IMG/VR virus record: IMGVR_UViG_3300035670_000089
Location: 33,571 to 97,570 of that record
DNA length: 64,000 bases
Direction: 5' to 3' (one strand)
DNA from: a virus
Below the pieces are notes generated by a model. The model searched no databases and was not told the DNA's origin. It saw only the letters and a list, made by a program, of their open reading frames with translations. The position numbers were made by a program, and so were the translations under genes. The stretch's first letter is position 1, and each line of letters begins with the position of its first letter. Of this stretch, positions 20,994-30,365 are shown in pieces.

Positions 20994-21860
20994 TTAAACC
21001 AATTTATTGAAGAGTAAGGTCAGATGAAGAATGGTCTGAGTAGGCACCGCCGCCGCTAATTCCAACGCCACAAAAGAACCCTTCGGTATCGGCTTCACAG
21101 GTTTATCCACCGGGTATACCCCAACCTCTTCCATTAATACATTTGTGGGGATAATGCTGATATGTTTACGAAGACCTTCAGTGAATACCGTATTGGGTAG
21201 ATATTCTGTCCAAGTACTCGTATCCAGAAAGTCATGCCCATCCTCATCTTCGTTGTAATAAATTATTCTCCCTGTAATATCTTCAGTATACTCATTGTAA
21301 GAGTACACATCAACTAACCAGAAAGGTAAGTGTGTAAAAGGGAGGAGGGGGTAGAGAAGGCGGGTGGGGGATATAGAGAGATGTTCAATATGGGAAGCGG
21401 CGGCTAGGGCTCTAAGTTGTAGTTGAGATATAAAGCCCGGGAAGCCGAAACCTTCTCTCTGTTGGAACTCTTCGTTTTGGATAGGGATACCAAAAGATAT
21501 AATCTGGGAGTCCTCGGTGGTATTCACGCCGAATAGAATTTTATTATCTACATCGGCGCGGGGGGCTTTGTAGAAGAGAAGAGTATTCTCAAGAGTTTTA
21601 GAGGCAGAACGAGTAACGCGGATTTCAGAGCCGGAGATATAGTCAACCACCGCCGCGCCTTCATCGTAAAAGATTTCTTCGCCTACCTCATCGTAGATAT
21701 AGACTTCGTCCCCTATACGGATATCGTAGAATCTAAAATCCGGGATAGTCGCGCGGATATGTTCGTGATTATTATATTTAGTTAACCATTGATAGATATC
21801 ATCGCCAGTATTATCGAAGACGCCCCGGGGGATATACACCTTAGGTATTACGGTGTCCAT
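20994..21860 (-). CDS. Unknown, probable baseplate-periphery protein, 288 aa
   Basis: No family recognised. The N-terminal half looks beta-rich (RIGDEVYIYDEVGEEIFYDE, then VVDYISGSEIRVTRSAS). There is an acidic patch (YYNEDEDGHD) and an uncharged hydrophobic C-terminus (ILHLTLLFNKLV). A strong GAGGAGAAG ribosome site precedes ATG 21860, and the gene overlaps the end of the upstream 862-aa gene by 13 bp, so the two are coupled. It sits directly before the terminase gene at the end of the gpJ/gp25 baseplate block, which suggests a baseplate-wedge or tail-fibre attachment role. Confidence 0.55.
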   Translation of the reverse strand: MDTVIPKVYIPRGVFDNTGDDIYQWLTKYNNHEHIRATIPDFRFYDIRIGDEVYIYDEVGEEIFYDEGAAVVDYISGSEIRVTRSASKTLENTLLFYKAPRADVDNKILFGVNTTEDSQIISFGIPIQNEEFQQREGFGFPGFISQLQLRALAAASHIEHLSISPTRLLYPLLPFTHLPFWLVDVYSYNEYTEDITGRIIYYNEDEDGHDFLDTSTWTEYLPNTVFTEGLRKHISIIPTNVLMEEVGVYPVDKPVKPIPKGSFVALELAAAVPTQTILHLTLLFNKLV

Positions 21861-24436
21861 GATTCTTCTCCTCTACTCGAGTAAGTCGTGTATGTCTTGT
21901 AAACTAGTCCCACCGGTAATGTCTCTTTCAAGAACTTATCGTATTGATGAGGTAATTTATTACCAATGTCTATATCCAGTTTAGGTAGATAATTTACTAA
22001 CGGATATATCAATACCGGGCCGTCCTCTACTAACACCCTCTCAATTGGCGTAGCTTTAAACTGCTCTATCGTATAGACTGAATACCCCTCGGGTAGAACA
22101 AAATTGTCCATACCGCCTTCTACATACGCCGGGTGCTTTATCGGGAACCCCGGCACCTCTCTCTTCACCCAGTCCCCATCTACATACTTAAACCCTATCG
22201 CATAATACTCCTCAGGAGTTAGCTCACCCGTATATACAGATAAAGTATCACTATAATTACAAACAGCATCCGGAACATAGAGGTTAATAAGAGGCGAGAA
22301 AGATGGAAATTCCGGGTATATCAGAGTAGCATCCACGCCCAGGAAGTTATTGAGGAAATCCATAAAACTCAGCAGAGCTACATCGGGACGGGAGAAGTAA
22401 CGAGATATCTTATCCCGGAGGAATCCGCCTTGGGATACTGGAATCGGACAAGCTAGAGATAACTCTGCCCATTTATATAGGTCGTCCGACATTGCAGTTG
22501 TATAAGAAACAGCAGCCTCAGACTTTAATAAACCCAGCGCCCAATCGAAGTATAGATTTGCTTCTGCGTAGAGCATACTGCCGATAACCGAATGCACGGA
22601 CTCTAACGCTTCCTCTCCAAACCAACGCTTCCCATAAGGCATCATTCTCCGTAGTTCTTGTAAGGTGTAGTTAACTATCCCGTACGCCTCTATACCCTTA
22701 CTGTTAAACATCTCCGCCGGTATCGGATTGTATGACGACAAGAAAGAACGTACTAAACTTAGTCTTACTAAATAATCTGTAGGAAGTTCATCCCCCTCTA
22801 GTTGACTTTTCTGTACCTCAAATATCGTTAAGGCCCACTCGGGTATATACAGCTCCTCGTCGTACAACTCTACATTAGGGTTATCTAGGGTGTAGGTAAA
22901 TATCGTCTCTCCAAAGAATAACGACCCCCGCAGAGTATCCAGAATTCGATACGCCCACAAAATAATGTAGTCCGGTATATACGGGGAATCCTCAGGATGC
23001 AACACTAAAAGTTCCGCGCGGATATCCTCGTACTGTTGAAGTGTATAAATCAAGGACTCCTTGTCGGGGAAGTATAGATACCAAAGGGCTTTAGTCGCAA
23101 GAGAACTAAGTAGGGTATACAGACGTAGAGCTTCAGAGGAAGTAGAATCGTTTACGAGGAACGGGGATTCGTAAACACTAAAGGGGTCTTTATAGTTCCG
23201 ATCGACGAACTCATAATACAGCGGGTGGGATAACTCTACCGGGGACTCTAGTATCTTGGTGTGGAGTCTAGCGCATAGTCTATGCACGAAGGTATCGTAA
23301 TCTATTCCAAGATATAGATGTAAGAATATATCGGTTTGATAGGAGGCCTTATGACAAGGCGCATCGTAGGAGTATTGTCCTAAATGCTCCTTATAAGAGC
23401 ACCAGCCGGAAACCGGAGATATGGAGTAAACACAGAAGTACGCCAAAGCTTTAAGAGAGATTAGGAGTTCTTCGATGAATAATCCTCTTTTACCGTATAG
23501 AGGAAGTTCATTCAGGGGTAACCTATCCTGAAGGAAACTTATGCCGCTACAGATAGCTGTGCCTAAGAGTGCATTGGGATATATTTCCTTTAAGCCCCGG
23601 GTTGTATATATACCCCCTAGGTCTAAATAATACTCAAACCCCCAAAGCCCTTCTGGATTAAGAGATAACTTACCCTCCTCGTTATCGAAGAGGAACCACC
23701 GTCTAAGTTTGGCTTGGCGGACAAACTCCTTAATTATGGAGAGGACAAGATATACGTCCTCGTAAGATATAGCCATGAATAATCCATACGCTATAACCTC
23801 CGGATTCGTAGTCTCCATAGAGGAGTCTATCTGTATAGAGGGAAACCACCCACCATCGGTATGCGGAAGTCTAGCTCGAGATACAAAACTAGGAGCATCC
23901 GGAATCTCGTTTAGAACAACATCTCCAGAGGTATTTACGTCCAGGTCTACCAAGAGAGAAGCGGAGCCTAAGACCGACTGTAGTTTATATGTCTCTTTAC
24001 CTTGAGGGGTAGCCTTAAGTTTATACTCAAACGGGCGATCGAAATAGTATTCGTATTCTCGAGTGTCAGGATGAATAGGAGTATAAAATCTAGGGTCATC
24101 GGGGCGATGCTCAAAGACTATTTTATACATCTGGTCGTTATCAACATCCTTTAATCCACTTCTCATGCGGTAGAGAGATAGCGGAACTTTTGTATATATA
24201 CTCGCTGTTGACCATACTGGTACCGGACTACTCGCCTTCATCGGCGCCAAGAAGTTCTCGTACTTTATCTCTATCGCGCGGGCATCTGTAGGGCCATCTA
24301 CTACGGTAGTAACTTGGGTATAGGGTTTACTTGTAAAGAACGCGGGGGCAGTAACCGAGAGTTTTTCTCCATCGTCTAGAGAGGATAAACTCTGGTTAGC
24401 GTGAGTAAAGAGGGGTCTTAAATATTCTGGTACCAT
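21848..24436 (-). CDS. Large probable baseplate protein, 862 aa
   Basis: No confident family. The protein is very rich in Tyr, Leu and Pro, without signal peptide or obvious membrane segments. It follows the gpJ-like gene with a 19-bp overlap (start ATG 24436, no clear Shine-Dalgarno), an arrangement seen for wedge components that sit next to gpJ/gp6 in contractile tails (gpI or T4 gp7 positions). By place it is a candidate wedge or fibre-connecting protein; by sequence I cannot show it. The N-terminal about 200 residues look beta-rich (KLKATPQGKETYKLQSVLG) and the rest largely helical. Confidence 0.55.
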   Translation of the reverse strand: MVPEYLRPLFTHANQSLSSLDDGEKLSVTAPAFFTSKPYTQVTTVVDGPTDARAIEIKYENFLAPMKASSPVPVWSTASIYTKVPLSLYRMRSGLKDVDNDQMYKIVFEHRPDDPRFYTPIHPDTREYEYYFDRPFEYKLKATPQGKETYKLQSVLGSASLLVDLDVNTSGDVVLNEIPDAPSFVSRARLPHTDGGWFPSIQIDSSMETTNPEVIAYGLFMAISYEDVYLVLSIIKEFVRQAKLRRWFLFDNEEGKLSLNPEGLWGFEYYLDLGGIYTTRGLKEIYPNALLGTAICSGISFLQDRLPLNELPLYGKRGLFIEELLISLKALAYFCVYSISPVSGWCSYKEHLGQYSYDAPCHKASYQTDIFLHLYLGIDYDTFVHRLCARLHTKILESPVELSHPLYYEFVDRNYKDPFSVYESPFLVNDSTSSEALRLYTLLSSLATKALWYLYFPDKESLIYTLQQYEDIRAELLVLHPEDSPYIPDYIILWAYRILDTLRGSLFFGETIFTYTLDNPNVELYDEELYIPEWALTIFEVQKSQLEGDELPTDYLVRLSLVRSFLSSYNPIPAEMFNSKGIEAYGIVNYTLQELRRMMPYGKRWFGEEALESVHSVIGSMLYAEANLYFDWALGLLKSEAAVSYTTAMSDDLYKWAELSLACPIPVSQGGFLRDKISRYFSRPDVALLSFMDFLNNFLGVDATLIYPEFPSFSPLINLYVPDAVCNYSDTLSVYTGELTPEEYYAIGFKYVDGDWVKREVPGFPIKHPAYVEGGMDNFVLPEGYSVYTIEQFKATPIERVLVEDGPVLIYPLVNYLPKLDIDIGNKLPHQYDKFLKETLPVGLVYKTYTTYSSRGEESWTP

Positions 24437-25515
24437 GTTGAAGCCGCGGGGTAAGTAACTTTAATATCTCCGAGAACAATAACCTCATCAGAGAGAGAGA
24501 CAATATCCTCGGTGGGTTCGATAATCTTCACACTCCGCACCAAAGGAGAAATTAATCCCTCTACAGTCTGTATAGAAAAAGTATCCCCAATACCTAAACT
24601 TTTAACCGCGGCAGTAACTATTGCGTTCACCCTCTGCGTTAAATTATTCAGGTCGGCATCTCTCCCACTATAAGGGCGCATCTCTACGTGGACATCCACC
24701 ACCTTTCGCCTTGCTTGAATAATTACCGGAATAACTCCCATAGAGATATCCGGGCGGATATACGTTAGAATTTCTTCTCTTTGTCTATCTGTATAATTCT
24801 GTTCGGAGTCTAACCAAATCTCTACAACACCGGGAATAGATGTCCGGACATATACCCGCTCCACCAGAGGGTACTGTAGAAGTTTCGCTTCAATCGTACT
24901 TTGAGTAGAGGAAGAAGACCTAGAGAGATATGCTATTAATCTATTCCGGTAGGATAAGTCGGGCTCGACATCTCTCCCCCCGATTAAGTCTCCATAATAC
25001 CTGTCGGTATAATTACTCCCAACAATAACCTGAGTATCCGGAAAGTCTGGAGAGAATAACTTTGTACCCGCGGGTAAATTATGTTCCGCGCCGGGGTTTA
25101 AAGATACTACCGGGATTACTGTATTAAGAAAGGGGTATACTGTGACGACGCCGCTGTTTACAGTGTAGAACTCCAAGCCGTTTTCCAGATATACCAGAGA
25201 GGTCAATTGTGGAATCTGAATATTCTGCTCGAAAGACCGCATCATTACAAAACCAGTAGCAACCTGAGCGCCTTCTCGAACGAGAAAACTAGAACCTATC
25301 CGGTCTAGATACTCCCCGGTAGCCGTCAATATACTAGTATTAGCTTGAGACTCAATTAAACGGTAATCTTGTTGAGCTGCGATAACAGAGGAAGCGCGGG
25401 ATAGAGTATACGCCAGGGAGCCTTCTATTCTATCGACAACCAGTCCGCTTCCAGATTGGATAAGAGCGGAAAAGTAATCCTGTTGTATCTCGTCTACACT
25501 TCTTGGACTTAACAT
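24418..25515 (-). CDS. Baseplate J-like protein (P2 gpJ / T4 gp6 family)
   Basis: Wedge component that forms the ring around the contractile-tail hub. The 365-aa length is usual for the family. Features typical of it: a helical N-terminus that tests for a fixed set of states (ANTSILTATGEYLDRIGSSF), a beta domain with LPAGTKLFSP, then the GGRDVEPDLSYRNRLIAYL segment (usual form: G.d.Esde..R.R), followed by the alpha/beta part VERVYVRTSIPGVVEIWL and a C-terminal RVNAIVTAAVKSLGIGDTF stretch. ATG 25515 has a clear AGGAG site 6-8 bases upstream that overlaps the stop region of the preceding gp25-like gene. It supports the contractile-tail assignment of the whole cluster. Confidence 0.85.
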   Translation of the reverse strand: MLSPRSVDEIQQDYFSALIQSGSGLVVDRIEGSLAYTLSRASSVIAAQQDYRLIESQANTSILTATGEYLDRIGSSFLVREGAQVATGFVMMRSFEQNIQIPQLTSLVYLENGLEFYTVNSGVVTVYPFLNTVIPVVSLNPGAEHNLPAGTKLFSPDFPDTQVIVGSNYTDRYYGDLIGGRDVEPDLSYRNRLIAYLSRSSSSTQSTIEAKLLQYPLVERVYVRTSIPGVVEIWLDSEQNYTDRQREEILTYIRPDISMGVIPVIIQARRKVVDVHVEMRPYSGRDADLNNLTQRVNAIVTAAVKSLGIGDTFSIQTVEGLISPLVRSVKIIEPTEDIVSLSDEVIVLGDIKVTYPAASTWYQNI

Positions 25516-25523
25516 TTTTACTC

Positions 25524-25985
25524 CTAAAAGGACACATCTAACTGTTGTGTCTGTGTATCACTAAATTCTAAGCCGTTTATCTTATACTCAATCTCTAAGT
25601 CTATTCTACCGATACCGGTAGTTTCCATCGATTTACTCAAACGCAACAAAGTAATAGTGGTTCTCTTTTCTTTATCCCCACTTACCAACGCTGTACTCTG
25701 AATCTCATCGATAAACGAGATAGGCTCCGATAAATACTGATCTAAATCTGTTCCATACTCTCTATTAAGAACTTCAACCGAATCTCCTAAACGAACCATC
25801 CGCGCATAACCGTTCTTCGGAGTCGCAATGCGACGCGCTAAAGCTTCAGATATAGATTCTCTGTCGCGGCTGTACTCCAATCTACCCTTAGCGTCCAACT
25901 TCAGGTCATACTCAAAACCATAGTCATTGGTAGGGAACAAATCTAAGAGCATGTCCGCCCCATACTTCTCATATAAATAACTCAT
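25524..25985 (-). CDS. gp25/GpW-like baseplate wedge protein, 153 aa
   Basis: Short wedge protein, normally encoded just before gpJ as it is here. The sequence has a variable N-terminus, a central ISEALARRIATPKNGYARM segment (family pattern: several residues ending in a Gly before a Tyr-rich turn), then YGTDLDQYLSEPIS and a beta hairpin (TTITLLRLSKSM ... LEIEYKINGLEF). The length fits gp25/GpW and DUF2634-type proteins. ATG 25985 has a GGGAGG site about 10 bases upstream. The assignment rests on the motif layout plus its place beside gpJ. Confidence 0.65.
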   Translation of the reverse strand: MSYLYEKYGADMLLDLFPTNDYGFEYDLKLDAKGRLEYSRDRESISEALARRIATPKNGYARMVRLGDSVEVLNREYGTDLDQYLSEPISFIDEIQSTALVSGDKEKRTTITLLRLSKSMETTGIGRIDLEIEYKINGLEFSDTQTQQLDVSF

Positions 25986-26003
25986 ACACCCGAGGCCTCC
26001 CGT

Positions 26004-26612
26004 CTACGAAAGCACTAAATAATTGGAGCTTCTACTATCACTATTCTCCCCCGTTAAAACCGAAAGCGTGTTCCCCTCCGTAATCGTCCAGGTCATCCGA
26101 CCAAACCTACCTAATGGTTGCCGCGCCTTCGTATAGTTCATAACCTCCAGGTGATAAACACCTGGAGTCCATAAACCACTCCCCTCAATCTCACAGGTAT
26201 GTAATTTATCTATATCATTACCCACCGCAATAATCCTGCGGTCTGTCCCTCTCAATGTCCAACCAACCTCTCCTAACTCCTTCGTCCCCGCATTCCTACA
26301 CTTAACCGATAAACTCCCAAACTCCCGGAAGATTATTCTCTTTGGAGTCGGTTCAACCCATTTATACATCTCAGCTTGAGTAACTTTCTTCTCCGTGCTT
26401 AACATGACAAACGCTAAGTTGCCGGAAGTCCGAATTACTACTCCCACTACCTCAGAATCGAACAATAAGGTTTGCCCTACATTTAACGGGTCAGTCTGTA
26501 CTCTCACCGTTACTTCATTCTTTAATTGAGAGACTACCGTGTATATACCTCTGGGCCTCTCTAAAGAGTTATCGAGGATATACGCCGATGCAGGCTGATT
26601 AATATCAAACAT
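26004..26612 (-). CDS. Unknown tail/baseplate protein, 202 aa
   Basis: No family recognised. It looks beta-rich throughout (GIYTVVSQLKNEVTVRVQ, VGQTLLFDSEVVGVVIRTSG, GVYHLEVMNYTK), consistent with one or two beta-sandwich or OB-like domains, and has no membrane segment. ATG 26612 is preceded by GAGGAAG at good spacing. It lies 18 bp ahead of the gp25-like gene and after the large Gly-rich protein, inside the baseplate block, so a small structural role in hub or wedge is likely. Confidence 0.55.
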   Translation of the reverse strand: MFDINQPASAYILDNSLERPRGIYTVVSQLKNEVTVRVQTDPLNVGQTLLFDSEVVGVVIRTSGNLAFVMLSTEKKVTQAEMYKWVEPTPKRIIFREFGSLSVKCRNAGTKELGEVGWTLRGTDRRIIAVGNDIDKLHTCEIEGSGLWTPGVYHLEVMNYTKARQPLGRFGRMTWTITEGNTLSVLTGENSDSRSSNYLVLS

Positions 26613-26635
26613 TATTTCTTCCTCGTGTTATGTAT

Positions 26636-28183
26636 CTACGCCGTTTCTTCATCAGGAGTAGGGTAATCGGTATCGGGTTCCGGCTCTACTGAAGATATAG
26701 AAAAGAAGGTCGGAAAGATATTTTCGGTATCCACGCCGTAGTTTATCTGAGGTTGAGATTTAGGCACAGGAGCAGAGTTGTAATAATCCAAAGGCGTTAA
26801 GGAAGGATAAGTCTTAAACTTGAAGCCATTGCTACCTCCACTAAGAAGACCGAAGAATGCGTCCGCGCCGGGGATATTATTGAGAAGTCCCGTTGCATCT
26901 AACACAGAATTTAGGGCTCCCCCTAAATCTCCATTAAGGATATCGCTAAAACCAGGGATAACATCGTTAACCGCATCGGTTAACACTCCAGTAACGCCAC
27001 CGGTCAAAGCATCTACTACTCCAGCCGCTCCGCCGCTTTGAAGAAGACTATCCAACCCATCCGATAAAACACCGCCGACCACATTACCCACAGTTCCCGT
27101 TAAGAAATCACCCCCCGCATCTTGAACAGCGCCTAAGACCATATTCGAGAAACCGGAACCAATAGCTCCGTCTACCATAAAGTTGGTAGCGTTCATGAAA
27201 CTTGAGAAGTTCCCGTTCGCTAAAGCCCCTGCAGCGGAGACTATAGGTAAGTCCCCAACTATATCTCCTAACGTTCCTCCAACAACGCTCCCTAAGACAT
27301 TGGAGAGAGAACCTTTAATGGAGTCGATAAAGGATGGCGCTAGATTACTAGTAACGGCATCTAGATTGACTCTTCCACCTAAAGTAGCAGACATTCCCAC
27401 ATAGACTACCGGAGCATCTATATAAATAGGCCCCCCACTATTCAAAGCCATTAAGGTACTGGAGCCCATAATATTGGGGCCGGTGGAGTTGACTAACAAT
27501 TCCCCTCCAGTCTTTATAACTCCTCCCATAAGAGATTCAAGATGAAATCCCTTCTTAGCGTCGACGTTAAAAGTCCCGTCGGTCATATTCCCGATACCAA
27601 CTTTTGCATCTAGGGATATAGATTTGTCCCTCGATGTAAACTTCACATCGTTGATAGCGCCCAACTCAAAGATTCCATATTTGGAACCCACCTTAGAGCG
27701 CAGGGATATCGGGAGCTTAGTACTCTGACCTACTTGAAGACGATAGTAATCCGCGTAGGACTCATTCTTAGAGATATGGTCTACATGGATACCCGCGCCG
27801 ATAAAGTCTTGACTCTCGATATATCTATAGTTGTTCTCCCCCATCAATACATTTATATTCTGCGCGCGAGTCCAACGGTTGATAGAGCTTATTTGAGTAT
27901 GGAAGGTTTGTTCATGGTTATTCTTAGCTTGATGGATAGATACGTTGGCATTGTGCGATATCTGTGGGGCGTAAACATCAAAAGCGACGCCGCAGTTAAA
28001 ACGTTGAATTTTAGCTTCATCCTGTTTTTGAGCCGAACTCCTGTTAAAGGATATGTTATTCCAATGGTTGTCTAACTGCGGTATCTGCGAACCAAGTATC
28101 GTCGAGAGGGATACAGAATTAGCATCTTTATAAAATTTAATTGGGTTAGAACCAGAACCAAAACCAAAAGGAAGAGTAGACAT
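26636..28183 (-). CDS. Probable central-spike/beta-helix tail protein, 515 aa
   Basis: Residues about 1-150 are polar with several His and Asn. Residues about 180-300 have the short Gly-punctuated beta repeats seen in spike beta-helices of gpV/gp5/VgrG-type proteins (KSISLDAKVGIGNMTDGTFN, VNSTGPNIMGSSTLMALNSG, IYIDAPVVYVG). Residues 300-450 are a hydrophobic Gly/Val/Leu/Asp run (LGDIVGDLPIVSAAGALANG), and the C-terminus is acidic and Pro-rich (EPEPDTDYPTPDEE). It belongs to the baseplate/hub block. No Shine-Dalgarno sequence is visible ahead of ATG 28183. The spike-like reading rests on pattern only. Confidence 0.5.
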   Translation of the reverse strand: MSTLPFGFGSGSNPIKFYKDANSVSLSTILGSQIPQLDNHWNNISFNRSSAQKQDEAKIQRFNCGVAFDVYAPQISHNANVSIHQAKNNHEQTFHTQISSINRWTRAQNINVLMGENNYRYIESQDFIGAGIHVDHISKNESYADYYRLQVGQSTKLPISLRSKVGSKYGIFELGAINDVKFTSRDKSISLDAKVGIGNMTDGTFNVDAKKGFHLESLMGGVIKTGGELLVNSTGPNIMGSSTLMALNSGGPIYIDAPVVYVGMSATLGGRVNLDAVTSNLAPSFIDSIKGSLSNVLGSVVGGTLGDIVGDLPIVSAAGALANGNFSSFMNATNFMVDGAIGSGFSNMVLGAVQDAGGDFLTGTVGNVVGGVLSDGLDSLLQSGGAAGVVDALTGGVTGVLTDAVNDVIPGFSDILNGDLGGALNSVLDATGLLNNIPGADAFFGLLSGGSNGFKFKTYPSLTPLDYYNSAPVPKSQPQINYGVDTENIFPTFFSISSVEPEPDTDYPTPDEETA

Positions 28184-28210
28184 AAATAAAATGATAAAAG
28201 AGCGACCTAC

Positions 28211-28240
28211 TATAAGTATCCCTAGTATAGATATCCCTAA
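28211..28240. repeat. Imperfect tandem 15-bp repeat between two baseplate genes
   Basis: Two adjacent 15-bp units, tataagtatccctag and tatagatatccctaa, match at 12 of 15 positions. They lie in the 53-bp gap upstream of the 515-aa gene and run into the stop codon of the 237-aa gene. The gap is AT-rich and the following gene has no Shine-Dalgarno sequence, so a promoter or operator is possible but not shown. Confidence 0.5.
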
Positions 28241-28950
28241 CCCACAATAGAAGAGTCATTACCGATACCGATATCCACGGCGCTAGGATCATAAGGGTTA
28301 GATAATACGGAGTCGTTAGCTGATCCCCAAAGAGGATCATTCCCTCCAAAAGGATCATCCGCGGGTGTAACCACATCGCCCCATAGTGGATCATTCTCTC
28401 CTCCATCTCCCCAGAGAGGTTCTTCCCCAGGCTCGAAGTTAGGTAAAGTATCTGTTCCGCCAGAACCGTCAGTAGTATCCTGACCGTCCCCGTCTCCATC
28501 ATCCCCTCCGTTGTCGTTTAAACTCTTCGTTAAAGCCGCCACCCATCTCTCTAATACAGGAATCTCAGACTCGACATGTACATCCCTAACCTGGGATAAA
28601 AACCCGTTGACCCGACCGGTCTGTTCTTCACGCGCACCATCAACCCGAGCTTTATTAAAATTACTGTCGTACTCAGAGTCCTTCAATATATGCCTACTTA
28701 ACCCCGCCGCCGCCCATCTATCAGCTTCAGAGCCTCTTGGGACTCTGCTATAATTGAGTACGTTAATATTAAAATAATCCTCAACAAGATTATTAGAAAG
28801 TTGTTTAACCTGAGCTTGAGGGTCAGCGGGAGGAGTACCTGTCTCAGTAACTTGAGAGTTAGAATGATTAGACAAAGCCTGCAATTCCTCTCGAGAAATT
28901 GTAGACTTATCGATGTTGTCCGTAGTAGCGACATAGGCAGAATAAGTCAA
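28237..28950 (-). CDS. Unknown virion protein with repeated PLWGD tail, TTG start, 237 aa
   Basis: No known family. The first 150 residues are hydrophilic and probably helical (FLSQVRDVHVESEIPVLERW). The last 90 are a disordered Asp/Gly/Pro tail with three PLWG(D/S) copies (EEPLWGDGG, NDPLWGDVV, NDPLWGSAN) plus a related DPFGG. The start is a TTG at 28950 that overlaps the TGA stop of the upstream 472-aa gene (TTGA), and a strong GGAGG lies 7 bases before it, which decides this start. The neighbouring 447-aa protein also carries one PLWGD at its C-terminus, suggesting a shared docking or processing tag. Function unknown, probably baseplate or tail. Confidence 0.6.
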   Translation of the reverse strand: MTYSAYVATTDNIDKSTISREELQALSNHSNSQVTETGTPPADPQAQVKQLSNNLVEDYFNINVLNYSRVPRGSEADRWAAAGLSRHILKDSEYDSNFNKARVDGAREEQTGRVNGFLSQVRDVHVESEIPVLERWVAALTKSLNDNGGDDGDGDGQDTTDGSGGTDTLPNFEPGEEPLWGDGGENDPLWGDVVTPADDPFGGNDPLWGSANDSVLSNPYDPSAVDIGIGNDSSIVG

Positions 28951-30365
28951 GGTAATACCTCCAAAAGCTTAACTCCGGTGTTATTCGTCTCATAGAAGAT
29001 TTCCGCAGGTTCCCCATCTTTACCCGCTGTCCGCACCACCCGGTCTCGTAAGATACTCCCCCCAGTAAAGCGAGTAACATCAAAGACAATACTATCCCCT
29101 ATATAACTCCGCGCTTTCAAAACAATACTCTCACTACCCACCGTTGAGATGTTAGACAACGCTTGATACCGTAAATCACCTATCCTCGGTATCATATCCA
29201 CCTTAATATCCCCAATACTCCCAAACTCTCCATTTATCACTTCTCCTAATCTCCCTGACTCTGTTTTCCCTATTACCTCACTCCCCGAACTCTCTAACCA
29301 GGGCAACAATAACCTCAACATATTATTCGCATTCTCTTCAGCGCTGTATACATAATTCGCTATTTGTAGAGCTTTAAAGCCGTCGTAGGATAAGGCCAGG
29401 GCTTTAGCGACGTTATACTTCAACTCCGCGTATTGGGAATACTCTTTAAGAAATATCTGTAAATCTGTAAAGAGAATATTTGGAGGTAAGGTATTCAAGA
29501 CCTGAGCTGCCTTTACCAAACCTTCTATAACTAAAGCCTGGAATAACATCCTCACTCCCAACGGTTTAGCTATAGAGAGAACCCCCTTAGCCGCTTTACG
29601 AAGTGTTTCGATTCTTACTTGGTCATCTCCAAAAGCCGCGATTAATATAGTAAGAAGTTCCTCCGGATAATTACCAAATAACACCCGCAAGGAAAGAGAA
29701 GAGGCATCCTGTAGTTCAACCCCATTTCGTCTTGCGTACAGTTTAGCTGCATACCTAGAGTCTTCCGGGTCAGTAACGGACAATAAATCTCGAAAGGCGT
29801 TTAACGCCGAGTTATCAAATGAACTGTCTAGCCTCAATATATTCTTAATCCCTTGCAGTCTAGTTTGGGGACTATCCGCCGTGCGATAACCTTGAAAGTT
29901 CCAAAAGACTTCTACAAGTCGAGAGAACATCTCTACCGGGTGCCCCTTCAGATTACTGTATAAGAAGTTAAAGGCAAAGGTTCCGAGGTGCCCGGCGTAG
30001 GTGAAATCTACATTGTCGGTATAGTCCTTCATCAAGTAAGGCCAATACTTCTTCATCTCTAACTCCGATAACGCCTTGTCAACATGCGGCGTCAATTCGG
30101 ATTGAGATGTATCTGTATACATAACACTCTGTAATGAGTGGTAAATGACTTGAGTTACAAGATAATCCCTGTAGTGAAGAACGGTCTTCGTTCTAGCTTT
30201 AGAGTAAGAATCAGAGTACTCCTTCATCAGAGTCATCAGATTAGTCTGCCCTGCCAGGATGTGAAATATATACTGGCGGTACGTTAAAAACTCCCTATGG
30301 TTTGTCCAACCATACTTAAGGAACCAAGGAGGGATAGGTAAGTGGGATAACAGTTTAGTCTGCAT
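28947..30365 (-). CDS. Unknown tail/baseplate-region protein, 472 aa
   Basis: No family recognised. Largely helical (ALALSYDGFKALQIANYVYS, LLTILIAAFGDDQVRIETLRK) and soluble, with a beta-like C-terminal 100 residues (GSILRDRVVRTAGKDGEPAE). ATG 30365 lies inside the end of the 218-aa gene (11-bp overlap) and has no obvious Shine-Dalgarno sequence. It ends in a 4-base overlap with the TTG of the next gene. This tight coupling implies that the 218-, 472- and 237-aa products are made together and probably assemble together. Confidence 0.5.
   Translation of the reverse strand: MQTKLLSHLPIPPWFLKYGWTNHREFLTYRQYIFHILAGQTNLMTLMKEYSDSYSKARTKTVLHYRDYLVTQVIYHSLQSVMYTDTSQSELTPHVDKALSELEMKKYWPYLMKDYTDNVDFTYAGHLGTFAFNFLYSNLKGHPVEMFSRLVEVFWNFQGYRTADSPQTRLQGIKNILRLDSSFDNSALNAFRDLLSVTDPEDSRYAAKLYARRNGVELQDASSLSLRVLFGNYPEELLTILIAAFGDDQVRIETLRKAAKGVLSIAKPLGVRMLFQALVIEGLVKAAQVLNTLPPNILFTDLQIFLKEYSQYAELKYNVAKALALSYDGFKALQIANYVYSAEENANNMLRLLLPWLESSGSEVIGKTESGRLGEVINGEFGSIGDIKVDMIPRIGDLRYQALSNISTVGSESIVLKARSYIGDSIVFDVTRFTGGSILRDRVVRTAGKDGEPAEIFYETNNTGVKLLEVLP
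28958..28962 (-). promoter_or_regulatory. Strong ribosome binding site for a TTG start
   Basis: GGAGG on the minus strand, 7 bases ahead of TTG 28950, lying within the last codons of the upstream gene. It is the best-matched Shine-Dalgarno of the block and supports the unusual TTG start and coupled re-initiation at the TTGA overlap. Confidence 0.75.
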
